Origin: Silene conica | Lineage: Eukaryota > Streptophyta > Magnoliopsida > Caryophyllales > Caryophyllaceae | Reading direction: 5' to 3' | DNA: 64,000 nt | Assembly (NCBI GenBank): GCA_029255685.2 | Contig: CM055315.2 | Location: forward strand, 53,411,358 to 53,475,357 | Part shown: positions 1-9,429 of the stretch, one piece after another | How positions within the stretch are numbered: position 1 is the first letter of the stretch | How the letters are laid out: each line of letters begins with the position of its first letter | The notes under the pieces: model-generated | Told to the model about the DNA's origin: nothing | Seen by the model: the letters and a program-made list of their open reading frames with translations, nothing else | The model's database searches: none | Program-made: the position numbers and the translations under genes

Positions 1-780
1 ATCTTAGCGTTTATTTTATTGAAAAACTTAAGAGAAATTTGAAGTTGCACCACCAGTTTGTGAATGGAATAAAGTAATTCATTGAGAGATGTAAGTTCGG
101 AAAACTTGATGGGTTAAAAATTGTTAACTTGTGGACAGTGAGGTAAGTAAAGTGGATATAGCATGTAAGGGTTATGACCTAAAAGTGTTATTGAATTGTC
201 ATTTGAGGGACTGGCAGAGATGAGACATCTCAAACTTTTGGGAATAGGTAGTTATAATGATGATACCGTTTAGAGTTGAAGGATAGGGGTATATAAATCA
301 TTGGAGGAATTGTTCGGGAGAACCGATAATTGAATGACTTGATGTGGAAAGTAAGAAGTGAGAATCCCGTGAGAATAGTGAGAGACCCGCACCTTGGGAG
401 ATGTCCGTAACCGTTTCTTTCATATCGCTTCTCTCCTTTCCTTTCCTTTGCTTCTCCTTCTGATCATGGCTTCAATTTCATTGGAGTCCATAGCCTAAAG
501 TTTCTTACCTTGTCATCTCGTTGTTCCTCGAGTCGTTTTCTTATGACTCTCTCGGAACCTGTATCGTGTTTGTCTCTGAGGTTCATATCTCATCTCTTCT
601 TCCGTGAGCCTTGTTCCTTTTCATTTAGATTAGTGGCGAGATCGACCTGTTCTTGGGGTAGAGATACATGCCTTGAGGAATGCTTGGTTCTGCGTTGTCA
701 GGATTTGGTTGAGAGAGTTGGTGAGAATGATGTTCGGGCGATGTTGGACAGTGTGCCGTCTTGAGAGTCCATGTTAGATG
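1..780. other. Unassigned flank, no gene seen
   Basis: No convincing gene or repeat boundary is visible. An 84-codon open frame at 510-764 is serine/cysteine rich, lacks a recognisable domain and looks like chance. The segment continues after the 4-kb element at 4853, so it is the left half of that insertion's target locus. It may be old transposon debris, but I cannot tie it to a family. Confidence 0.4.
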
Positions 781-785
781 GATTG

Positions 786-1801
786 TGATGCGTATTTGGG
801 ATGATAATCAATAAAGATAATCAACAAAAATACGGATGTTGCAGCGGAATAAAAATACTAATAAAATATTACAATCTTGAACGAATAAAGAACGAAAAGT
901 AACCAAGAACGATGAAAGAATGAACGAAGGGTGGCCGGTGATGGTGGCAGTCGATGTGACGTGGCACGGTGGTCACGGTGGTCACAGTTGATGAATCTTG
1001 ATGACGTAATAAGGCACAGCACTTAATACTTGAAAGATTTGTGAAATGATTTGATGAATGAATTATGTATGTCGAAGGATAGGATAATTGATCAAACTCA
1101 CACAGATATTCTCTCAATTATTTTGAAGCTCACACAGATACTTCGGGTTTAAAGCTCCCATAGATACTTTAGATTTGTAAGTAAAACTTAACAAAAGGTT
1201 TTTTTATAACTTGAATATATGATGAATAAAACAAACAACTAAGGATGCCTATTTATAGTAAGGTCATCCGTCACAAACTAGAATCGAAATAGGAAAGAAC
1301 AAAAGAACCCTACACGGTCGCCAAGTGCTCGGCCAAACCGTGTACTACTACTCTTCTTAGGGTTTCTATTCCTATCCTATGGATCAAAGATAATCCTTAT
1401 TTAATCTAAAAGATAAAATAATAAATAAAAGATTAAGTTGTAGTAACAAACCCTAACAACTTAATAACAAACCCTATTAAACTAATAACTAACTTTGTAA
1501 CTACCTTGTAACAACCTTAACAACCTTGTTGTAACAAACTAGTAACAAAATTAATTAATTAAATAAAATAAAAACAAGATAAAATAAATCACACAAACCC
1601 TAAACAAATTAGGACCCTCAACCGTGTGGTCCCACACGTTGGGCACGGTTTCCAAGATCCCTTCCCGGATCTTTCTTTTGTTCCTTTAATACGTTTTCCC
1701 AAGCTAACTTGAAAATCCGTATCGAACCCATATCGAACATTTTTAACCTTTCTGTGGGTCGTGGGTCACGACCTTGAATCCTTGCTAATGCTCCCGCATC
1801 A
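786..1801 (-). repeat. 3' LTR of the gag-protease element
   Basis: 1016 bp, TGATGCG...GCATCA. Relative to the other LTR it lacks about 30 bp near 985 and one copy of a short ATATATGATGA duplication near 1215. The protease reading frame runs from the internal region into this LTR, stopping at 1618. Two short hairpin-like stretches built on CCGTGT/ACACGG lie near 1313-1347 and 1620-1650. Confidence 0.92.
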
Positions 1802-2544
1802 TACTCTCTCAGTTTTTGAGAATTTGACCTCAAATTAAGATCATGTAACTCTCGAGTAGACTTGGATATGTGAGCCCTTGATTTGTTGAGAACACGGTTT
1901 CCTTGACTTACCAAACCCATGCTCCGAGACTCCTTGTGCTCGTTGGTATTAGCAACCAACCTTCCTTCCCGAACTCCAACACTCACGGCTCGTCCCACCT
2001 TGCGGCCTCCGACCTCCGTGATGCTCACGGCGCTCTCACCCTCACAACCTCCGTGCTCCTCCTTGCTCGGCAACCCCTCACAACTACCATCTCCCCCATG
2101 AATCTCAACCAACCCAACATCTCGCTTACCCGACCCGTCGGCCTCTTTGCTTGGTGACCCCTCTCCTACCTCCATGAATAAACTTTTCTTCGAATTAGGA
2201 GGTCTAGGTTTTAATCTTGTCAATGGTTGTAGATCATAGATGGTACCTCCTTTAGTAAAGCTATATACCTTTGTTCTCCCATCATGTATAACGTTCCTAT
2301 CGTATTGCCAAGGCCTTCCAAGTAATATATGACATGCGTTCATAGGGACGATGTCACACCACAGTTTATCTTCATAAGGCCCAATGTTAAAAGAAATTAA
2401 GGCTTGTTTCTCCACCCGTACCCCTTGGTTCCCATCTAACCATTGCAACTTGTACGGTTTTTCTCTAGCCCTAATACTTAACTCCAACTCCGAAACTAAG
2501 GTTTTTGAAACAACATTAGTGCAAGACCCGCTATCAATAATCAA
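1618..2544 (-). CDS. Retroelement aspartic protease frame (308 codons)
   Basis: The frame opens with an IIDSGS motif (D-S-G active-site triad in place of D-T-G), followed about 65 residues later by HILLGRPW, the second conserved protease block. These place it as a Ty3/gypsy pepsin-like protease, which would cleave Gag. The C-terminal 180 residues are low-complexity and charged with no recognised domain, and the last 60 or so are encoded by the LTR. Its ATG overlaps the Gag stop as ATGA, but in relatives protease is fused to Gag without its own start. It is more likely reached by frameshifting at 2553-2559, or cut off from Gag by a one-base deletion. Confidence 0.8.
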   Translation of the reverse strand: MIIDSGSCTNVVSKTLVSELELSIRAREKPYKLQWLDGNQGVRVEKQALISFNIGPYEDKLWCDIVPMNACHILLGRPWQYDRNVIHDGRTKVYSFTKGGTIYDLQPLTRLKPRPPNSKKSLFMEVGEGSPSKEADGSGKRDVGLVEIHGGDGSCEGLPSKEEHGGCEGESAVSITEVGGRKVGRAVSVGVREGRLVANTNEHKESRSMGLVSQGNRVLNKSRAHISKSTRELHDLNLRSNSQKLREYDAGALARIQGRDPRPTERLKMFDMGSIRIFKLAWENVLKEQKKDPGRDLGNRAQRVGPHG

Positions 2545-3740
2545 GTCGCACTTTTTCCCTCCACCTTACAACGAGTATGGAACACATTATCCCTTTGTTC
2601 CTCACCTTCCGTCGTGGACTCCACATGTAAAGCACGCACTACGAGGCAATCCCCCTCGTCCTCACTCTCGGCTCCCACGACTTTTCGATCCTCCTTTTCC
2701 TCCTCAATTTTCTCCTCCTCAACAATTTCAGGTACAACAAAGTTCGGAACCATACCTTGAAGTTCTTGAATGGATAAGGTTCTCCTTTGAGGGCAATCCG
2801 TAGCGATGTGTCCATAGCCTTGACACTTATAACATCTTCTAATTGTACTCCCTTTAGGATCAGGAATACTTGACTTGAATGCTCCTTTGGCCTTTTCAGC
2901 CCCATCTTCTTTAGACGCCTCCTTAGCTTTAGGCGTGGCATTGGTGGTGTATGATGATGAGCCTTCTCCGACTCTTGTGCTTTTATAAGAATTTACTTTC
3001 CTTGCCTTGTCATGTCTTTCAAACTTCAAAGCAATCCTGCACACATCATAGTAATCTTCATAGTTTTGAATCTCAACCCTTGAAGCTAGGGTTGGTACTA
3101 AACCACGAATAAATCTAGCAACTTTCAACTCCTCCCTCTCATCTAGATCACATACAATGGTCATCTTTTCAAATTCCCGAATGTATTCTGAGACGGTCAT
3201 ATTATCTTGCGTTAAAGAATGAAGTTTTAAGTAATTTTCTTGATTGTAGTCCTTTGGCAAGAATTTCTTTACCATGTGCTTTTTCAACTTTGCCCAAGAC
3301 TTAATCTTTTCTTTGTGTTGCTTCTTTCTTTGCCTCACAAGGTTTTCATACCATAGCGAAGCGTACTTGGTAAGTTTTAAGATCGCAACTTTGAATTGTT
3401 TCCGGTCATCGTATTCCTTGTATTCAAAGACTCTCTCTGTTTGCCTTAGCCATTCCAAGAAATCCTCCGGATCCATGTCTCCTTTGAATTCAGGGATGTC
3501 AAGTTTGAGACCTCTATCATCATCGTTCTTGTCCCAAGTCTTGCCCTTAAATTCAGCCTCTTCTTCCGAGTCACTCGCCCAAGATGAGGACTCTCCCGTC
3601 TTTTTATGACCTCCTTTGGTCATCATCGTCTTTATGAGATATTTGAGCTCTTGGATTTCGGACTTCAATTCCATATTGCTCTCCTCCCATGATTTTTCTT
3701 CTCCGTCTTGAGATCCTACCATGTTGACAAACTTTCCCAA
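2541..3740 (-). CDS. gag: Gag polyprotein of the non-autonomous gypsy-type element (399 aa)
   Basis: Structural nucleocapsid protein that would form virus-like particles and package element RNA. The N-terminal 40 residues look coiled-coil-like and charged. Residues of about 85-250 form the retrotransposon gag domain (FLEWLRQTERVF, then KSWAKLKKHMVKKF, then YIREFEKM and FIRGL). A CCHC zinc knuckle, C-x2-C-x4-H-x4-C, lies near residue 310 (CYKCQGYGHIATDC). The tail is acidic. The ATG at 3740 lies 36 bp inside the primer-binding site, a normal leader length for a compact element. There are no internal stops, so this gag looks intact, which fits trans-mobilisation. The frame ends exactly at the protease junction. 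Confidence 0.88.
   Translation of the reverse strand: MGKFVNMVGSQDGEEKSWEESNMELKSEIQELKYLIKTMMTKGGHKKTGESSSWASDSEEEAEFKGKTWDKNDDDRGLKLDIPEFKGDMDPEDFLEWLRQTERVFEYKEYDDRKQFKVAILKLTKYASLWYENLVRQRKKQHKEKIKSWAKLKKHMVKKFLPKDYNQENYLKLHSLTQDNMTVSEYIREFEKMTIVCDLDEREELKVARFIRGLVPTLASRVEIQNYEDYYDVCRIALKFERHDKARKVNSYKSTRVGEGSSSYTTNATPKAKEASKEDGAEKAKGAFKSSIPDPKGSTIRRCYKCQGYGHIATDCPQRRTLSIQELQGMVPNFVVPEIVEEEKIEEEKEDRKVVGAESEDEGDCLVVRALHVESTTEGEEQRDNVFHTRCKVEGKSAT
2553..2559 (-). other. Candidate -1 frameshift heptamer between gag and protease
   Basis: On the minus strand the gag frame reads G GGA AAA just before its stop, matching X XXY YYZ. Stepping back one base there joins Gag directly to the IIDSGS protease frame through Lys-Lys-Cys-Asp-Leu, the usual gypsy junction. 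A one-A deletion in a run of five As gives the same appearance. Programmed frameshifting here is inference. Confidence 0.35.
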
Positions 3741-3775
3741 GAACTGGTGTAATAAAAATTAGACCAAGAGCCGAA

Positions 3776-3787
3776 GCTCTGATACCA
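3776..3787 (-). other. Primer-binding site (initiator Met tRNA type)
   Basis: The minus strand reads TGGTATCAGAGC three bases after the 5' LTR. This is the standard plant retrotransposon site complementary to the 3' end of initiator methionine tRNA, and it fixes the element's orientation. Confidence 0.9.
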
Positions 3788-3790
3788 ATT

Positions 3791-4847
3791 TGATGCGTAT
3801 TTGGGATGATAATCAATAAAGATAATCAACAAAAATGCGGATGTTGCAGCGGAATAAAAATACTAATAAAATATTACAATCTTGAACGAATAAAGAACGA
3901 AAAGTAACCAAGAACGATGAAAGAATGAACGAAGGGTGGCCGGTGATGGTGGCCGTCGATGTGACGTGGCACGGTGGTCACGGTGGTGGCGTTTCTTGGA
4001 TGGTGGTTCTTGAAGTTCTTGATTGATGAATCTTGATGACGTAATAAGGCACAGCACTTAATACTTGAAAGATTTGTGAAATGATTTGATGAATGAATTA
4101 TGTATGTCGAAGGATAGGATAATTGATCAAACTCACACAGATATTCTCTCAATTATTTTGAAGCTCACACAGATACTTCGGGTTTAAAGCTCACACAGAT
4201 ACTTTAGATTTGTAAGTAAAACTTAACAAAAGGTTTTTTTATAACTTGAATATATGATGAATATATGATGAATAAAACAAACAACTAAGGATGCCTATTT
4301 ATAGTAAGGTCATCCGTCACAAACTAGAATCGAAATAGGAAAGAACAAAAGAACCCTACACGGTCCCCAAGTGCTCGGCCAAACCGTGTACTACTACTCT
4401 TCTTAGGGTTTCTATTCCTATCCTATGGAGCAAAGATAATCCTTATTTAATCTAAAAGATAAAATAATAAATATAAGATTAAGTTGTAGTAACAAACCCT
4501 AACAACTTAATAACAAACCCTATTAAACTAATAACTAACTTTGTAACTACCTTGTAACAACCTTAACAACCTTGTTGTAACAAACTAGTAACAAACTTAA
4601 TTAATTAAATAAAATAAAAACAAGATAAAATAAATCACACAAACCCTAAACAAATTAGGACCCTCAACCGTGTGGTCCCACACGTTGGGCACGGTTCCCA
4701 AGATCCCTTCCCGGATCTTTCTTTTGTTCCTTTAATACGTCTTCCCAAGCTAACTTGAAAATCCGTATCGAACCCATATCGAACATTTTTAACCTTTCTG
4801 TGGGTCGTGGGTCACGACCTTGAATCCTTGCTAATGCTCCCGCATCA
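3791..4847 (-). repeat. 5' LTR of the gag-protease element
   Basis: 1057 bp, partner of 786-1801, and the longer and probably more original of the pair. It would hold the element's promoter. TATA-like strings are present but no single start site is obvious. It is followed directly by the target duplication GATTG at 4848-4852. Confidence 0.92.
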
Positions 4848-4852
4848 GATTG

Positions 4853-5793
4853 TGTGTAAGTGATCTTTGTAGATTTCTAAGCACCATTTGAGGATTGGAA
4901 TAGAATGCTTGGAGTTATAGATGAATTTAGAGGAATGTGCCTTAGATAGTGATGAAGTGGTCAAATGGATGAATGAGGTAAGTTAGTGCTACTTGATCTT
5001 GAGGAATTGCTTAATCGCGGGAGGGATCACTTACTTGAGGAACGAGAGTTATTGGTAACTGTGTGAGAATATTGAGACATTTACAAGTGGACTTATAGAG
5101 CTGACTGAGTGTTGACCTTGAGTTACTTATGGGACCTCGGCAATTGTCTATTGATGTACTTACAGGCAACCGTTGATGTTTGAGGTAACTATAGAATAGA
5201 AATTTGAAAATTATAAGTGTTCATAAATATCAATTGAGGAAGCTCGGAATGGGAATGCCTAGGTCTTATGGAAACTATAAGAGTGGAAATTGTTACTTCG
5301 TTGGAACTTTCTTTGGGATGTATATTGTTGGTAAGTGGTTAGAAATCAGAGGATTTAAGAGTTGCTACCTAAGTAAGATCTTGGTTTGAATGTTCATTGT
5401 GGTAATAAAATTTGGGGATTTGAGATATCGAACCTTGTGGAATAGGTTGGCTAGGATCGGACTGTCAAAATTTAAGGTTATAGGATGATGAATACCATAT
5501 CTTGAGTTTCGAGGTTCGTTGTTATGGTAATAGAATCCCAGTTCAGAGTTTTGAAAGCCTTCTTGTTGAGGAATGCCTTGTTCTGTGGAGGAGATAATGA
5601 TAAGAGGGATCGTGAAACCTTGGAGAGGCTAGAGATCACTTGAACTGTCCTTCTAGGGATATACTAGGAATCGTTGTAACGATGTTTTGATTATGGATTG
5701 AGCGGTTAGTGTACTCATGATTCGGCAAGAGTTACCGTCGTCCTTGACCTCTAACCTGGTTGTTTCTTTCCTTCCATCCTTCCTTGTACGTTC
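4853..5793. other. Unassigned sequence, no gene seen
   Basis: This continues the target locus of the 4-kb element. Short open frames (for example 5204-5389) show no domain or conserved motif. No LTR boundary or inverted repeat was found until the TG at 5794. Confidence 0.4.
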
Positions 5794-6267
5794 TGTCAGC
5801 CGTGAAACTAGAAACTCTCAATCCTTCTTACCTTAAATGGCCACACAAGCAAAGGAAGTCAGAAAAAGCATATAGGAAAGGGAAGCCAAAATGGGACAAG
5901 AGAAGGAAAAGGATCCGTTGGATAAAAGCCATATCCAACGGTCCATACATATTGTATTGTATATATAAGACAACTTTGTACATAGGCAGACTCATTCATT
6001 ACACACTTAGCACACGCAAAACACTAGAAATACTTGAGCAACTCTTGTAATCGCACGCACGACCTGAAGGAGAATTCTAGTGGAAGTTGGAGGAAACCTT
6101 CCTCCCGCAGTTTTTCCCTAAGGGGTTTCTGCGTCATCAATCTTCTTCTCTTCCAATCTTCTTCTCTTTATATTTCTAAACACTTAGTTCATCCATTAAA
6201 TCATACTCTTGGCTTGAAATCACTATAACCTCATAAAAACTACATTAGGTAAATTTTGACCTAAACA
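5794..6267 (+). repeat. Probable 5' LTR or leader upstream of the Athila-like gag
   Basis: A segment beginning TGTCAGCC and ending AAACA directly before a primer-binding-site-like TGGCGCCC. It has a TATA box (TATATAAG, about 5962-5969) followed by a transcribed-leader-like region, the layout of an LTR. It does not match the LTR at 11491-13064 downstream, so either the upstream and downstream parts belong to different elements or the element is a recombinant. Confidence 0.5.
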
Positions 6268-6430
6268 TTTTGGCGCCCACCGTGGGGCTATAGTGATTAT
6301 TCAACCCGAAAAAAAAAAAAAACAAAACAAAAAATCCCAAAACTCTTAGAAAAGCCTCTCAAAATGACAAACACAACCTCTCAAACAACCTAAACATTTT
6401 GGCGCCCACCGTGGGGCTATAGTGTTTATT
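6259..6430 (+). repeat. Duplicated primer-binding-site block
   Basis: A block of about 40 bp containing TGGCGCCCACCGTGGGGC occurs at 6260-6299 and again at 6389-6428, 129 bp apart, with only one or two differences. The first copy directly abuts the LTR-like end; the second lies inside the leader. TGGCGCC is the usual Athila/Tat-type primer-binding start. Confidence 0.8.
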
Positions 6431-6510
6431 GTTTCTTGTTTTTTTTTCTTTTTGTTTAAGGAACTTTTGTTCCTTAAACCTTCTCACTTTTTTCTTGTAG
6501 TTTCCATCTT

Positions 6511-9429
6511 ATACGCAGGTCAGTTCAAGGAGAACTCCTACCACTGGACCACGAGCTTGAGAGAACTTTAAGAGAAAAGAGGAAGCAGCTTTTAGAGAGT
6601 AGGGAAGGAGGTTCTCCATCTTCCCTATTCCAAGAAGACATCTTTGAACAACAATCATCGCCACCATCACCACAAAACAACCCACCTTCACCAAAAACAC
6701 AACCTTCACAACCAGATTCAGCTCATAATCCATACACACCAAAAACACCATCAAATACCTATTTCCAAGTTTTTCCAAAAGAGGAAGAGATCATGGCCGA
6801 AGAAGCTACCATCGCCAGTCACTCCATGCCTCAAGTGAAGGACCTATACAAGGGGTTTACTTTACCTGCAGGTACTGGGAAGTCATTCGAGGCCAAGCCT
6901 GCCTATATCACCATGGTTGAGAAAAATCAATTTGGAGGCTCGGCTAGTGAGGATGCCGCAAAGCATATTGAAATCTTCACAGATTACACATGCTCTATTG
7001 CACCCCCAGACGGAGTGACGCTGGACCAGATTAAACAAACTATGTTCATCTTCTCTCTCAGGGATTCTGCAAGGGAATGGTACAGAGATCTAGACCGCAC
7101 TGCTGCGGGAGTCATAGATTGGAACACCTTGGCCTTGGCATTCTACAGGAAGTACTACTCTACGGCCAAGACCAATGCTTTAAGGGTGCAGATAACAAGC
7201 TTCAAGCAAGGGCCTAATGAAGACATTAGTGAGGCTTGGGGCAGGTTCAAGAGACTTGTTCAATCCATACCACATCATGGATTCGAATAATGGTTTCTTT
7301 GTAACCAGTTCTGCAATGGCCTCTATGACGACAACAAGGCCTACTTGGATGCTGCAGCCAACGGAAGGTTCCAAGAAAATTCTGGAGAGACTAAGGGTCT
7401 CAAGATAATAGAAGACGTTGTTGTACACCGTGCTGAACATGGGAATTCCCGCGGTAACCAAAGGAAAGCTGAGTCTAACGTAGCTGCTATTGAGGCCTTG
7501 ATGGCCAAGTTAGATAAGCTGGAGAGTGGTGGGAAGTTCGATATTGGCAATGGAAGTAAAGAAGGTATATACCAGGTGAATGCCGTTCAAGACGGACCGT
7601 TTGCATGCGAGAGATGTGGTGGAGAGGGACACGTATTAAAATTTTGTACCTCGTCTAATGAAACGTGTGCCGCCTTTCAGCATTATCGTGGGAATAATTT
7701 TTATGATCCGAATAATAATAATGTCCATCCCAACACGAGGTGGACAAGCCAGAATGTACTTAACCCACAACATCTACAACCTCAACAAAACTCCACATAC
7801 ATCCCTCCACATAAGCAAGGTTTCCAAAAACCACCCTTCAACCCTCAACCACCTTCTAACCCACCACCCAATACAGATGCTCTCATCCAAAACCTCATTA
7901 GGTTGGTTCAGAAGGAATCTCAGGCAAGGGAAGCAGGGATGAAGATGTTAGAGTCCCAAATTGCTCAAATCGCAAGCAAGAATGATACTAGGGCTCCGGG
8001 TCAACTTCCGACCAAGACGGACCAAAAGAAAGAGACTCTAAACATCATATCGCTGAGAAGTGGAGCTAAGGTGGGAAGTGAGAAAGCAGGCGAGAAGAAT
8101 AAGGAGAAACAGCCGAAGCCGAGCAGCAGCGAGGAAGGTCGACCGACCCAGGAGCTAGGTCGACCGACCTCTGAGCAGATGCCAGAGACTCTGGAAGTAC
8201 AGGAAGTCGGTCGATCGACCGAGGAGGAGGGTCGACCGACCCCCGACGCTGAACAGGGGAACGCTTTCAAACCTGAAATGCCGGACAACTTAAGGGACTT
8301 CCTTTTCCGGGGTGATAAGACCCCTAAGTTTCTGAGAAGGGCTGCAAATACTGAATCTTCCGCTCCTCCTTTTCCAGAGAGACTCATACCAACCAAGGAA
8401 CAGGTATCGTTTGATAAATTTAAAGACGTAATTCGATCATTAAATGTTCAAGTTCCGTTTTTAGAACTAGTTCAACAGGTTCCTTCATATCTTAAATTTA
8501 TGAGACAACTTTTGTCAAGAAAGCGGTCCTTAGATAAGGTTGAGTCGGTAGCCCTCACTGAAGAATCCTCCAGCTTCCTATCACATGTCATTGCCCCTCA
8601 TAAGCTGGAGGATCCTGGAAGTTTTTCTGTACCTTGCAATATAGGAACCTTCCCTATTAAAAAGGCCCTATGCGTTCTAGGAGCTAGTATTAGTGTCATG
8701 CCCCTAAGCGTAGCCTTAAAACTCGGAATGACAAATTTTGCAGTAACTAGTATGACTGTCCAGATGGCTGACCGTACATCCATGGAACCCATAGGGGTGT
8801 TGGAAAACATCCCTGTGCGTATAGACAGGTTTTTCTTCCCTGTAGACTTTGTAGTTTTGGACATCCCTGAGGATGCCCATATACCTATAATACTAGGAAG
8901 ACCTTTCCTCCACACTGCAGGAGCCATCATAAATGTAGGTTCTGGGACCTTGACCTTCAAAGTAGGAAAGCATTCTATTATTTATGGTCTATCCTATAGG
9001 AAAAAGGATGCTATGACCCCTATTACTTGCAATGCTATTACATCTGAAAAGAAGTATAAGGTCATCACTACTTGCCCTACTTTATTACCTACTCCTATAC
9101 CTATTTTTACACCTCCACCCCAGATTGGGAGCAATATGGAGGATGCTTCTATTGTGACTACTGCAGGAATTGGTTTGGGGAAACCCACAATAAAGGACGT
9201 CATAGTGCAAAGAGGAGGACTGGGATTCCTAAGCTATAAGGAGGATGAAGACCCGGACATTACCGATGAGGAGGACAAGAGAAGGAGAAGAAAAGCTCAA
9301 GAGAAGAGTCCGTCGCATATGCTTTGCGACGGAGAGGAGACGTGTTTTGCCATTCAAAGAAACACGATGGAAACTACGGCATATCGCCAAAAGCCGAGTT
9401 CTGAGATTTTCCGCATCTTTAGCGGATAG
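6511..9429 (+). pseudogene. gag: Athila-like gag-protease pseudogene
   Basis: One long frame broken in three ways. The expected start is ATA at 6511-6513, followed by an in-frame, stop-free stretch (basic then Pro/Gln-rich, about 94 codons) up to the first ATG at 6793. An in-frame TAA lies at 7288-7290, where relatives have Gln (HHGFE-stop-WFLCNQF). The protease motif reads CVLGAS at 8671-8688 where the family has CDLGAS, so the catalytic Asp is Val (GTT at 8674-8676). Recognisable parts are the gag domain (about 6950-7280), a CCHC zinc knuckle (7605-7646) and protease second block IILGRPFL (near 8890-8910). A linker at 8137-8241 encodes Gly-Arg-Pro-Thr repeats from palindromic DNA. The frame closes at TAG 9427-9429 without entering pol. 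Confidence 0.85.

Larger units (their letters stand above)
786..4847 (-). mobile_element. Gag-protease-only LTR retrotransposon (4.06 kb), complete with TSD
   Basis: Two near-identical direct repeats (786-1801 and 3791-4847) start TGATGCG and end GCATCA. They are flanked by the 5-bp target duplication GATTG (781-785 and 4848-4852). The sequence GCTCTGATACCA at 3776-3787, three bases inside the right LTR, is the complement of an initiator-Met tRNA primer-binding site, so the element reads on the minus strand. It encodes Gag (3740-2541) and a protease frame (2544-1618), then stops: there is no reverse transcriptase, RNase H or integrase. Gag is of Ty3/gypsy type. I infer a non-autonomous element mobilised in trans. 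By eye the LTRs differ at about eleven substitutions plus two indels, so insertion is fairly recent but not brand new. Confidence 0.92.

Noticed and set aside
510..764. 84-codon plus-strand frame near the left edge
   Set aside because: No domain, no splice or promoter context, and unremarkable composition.
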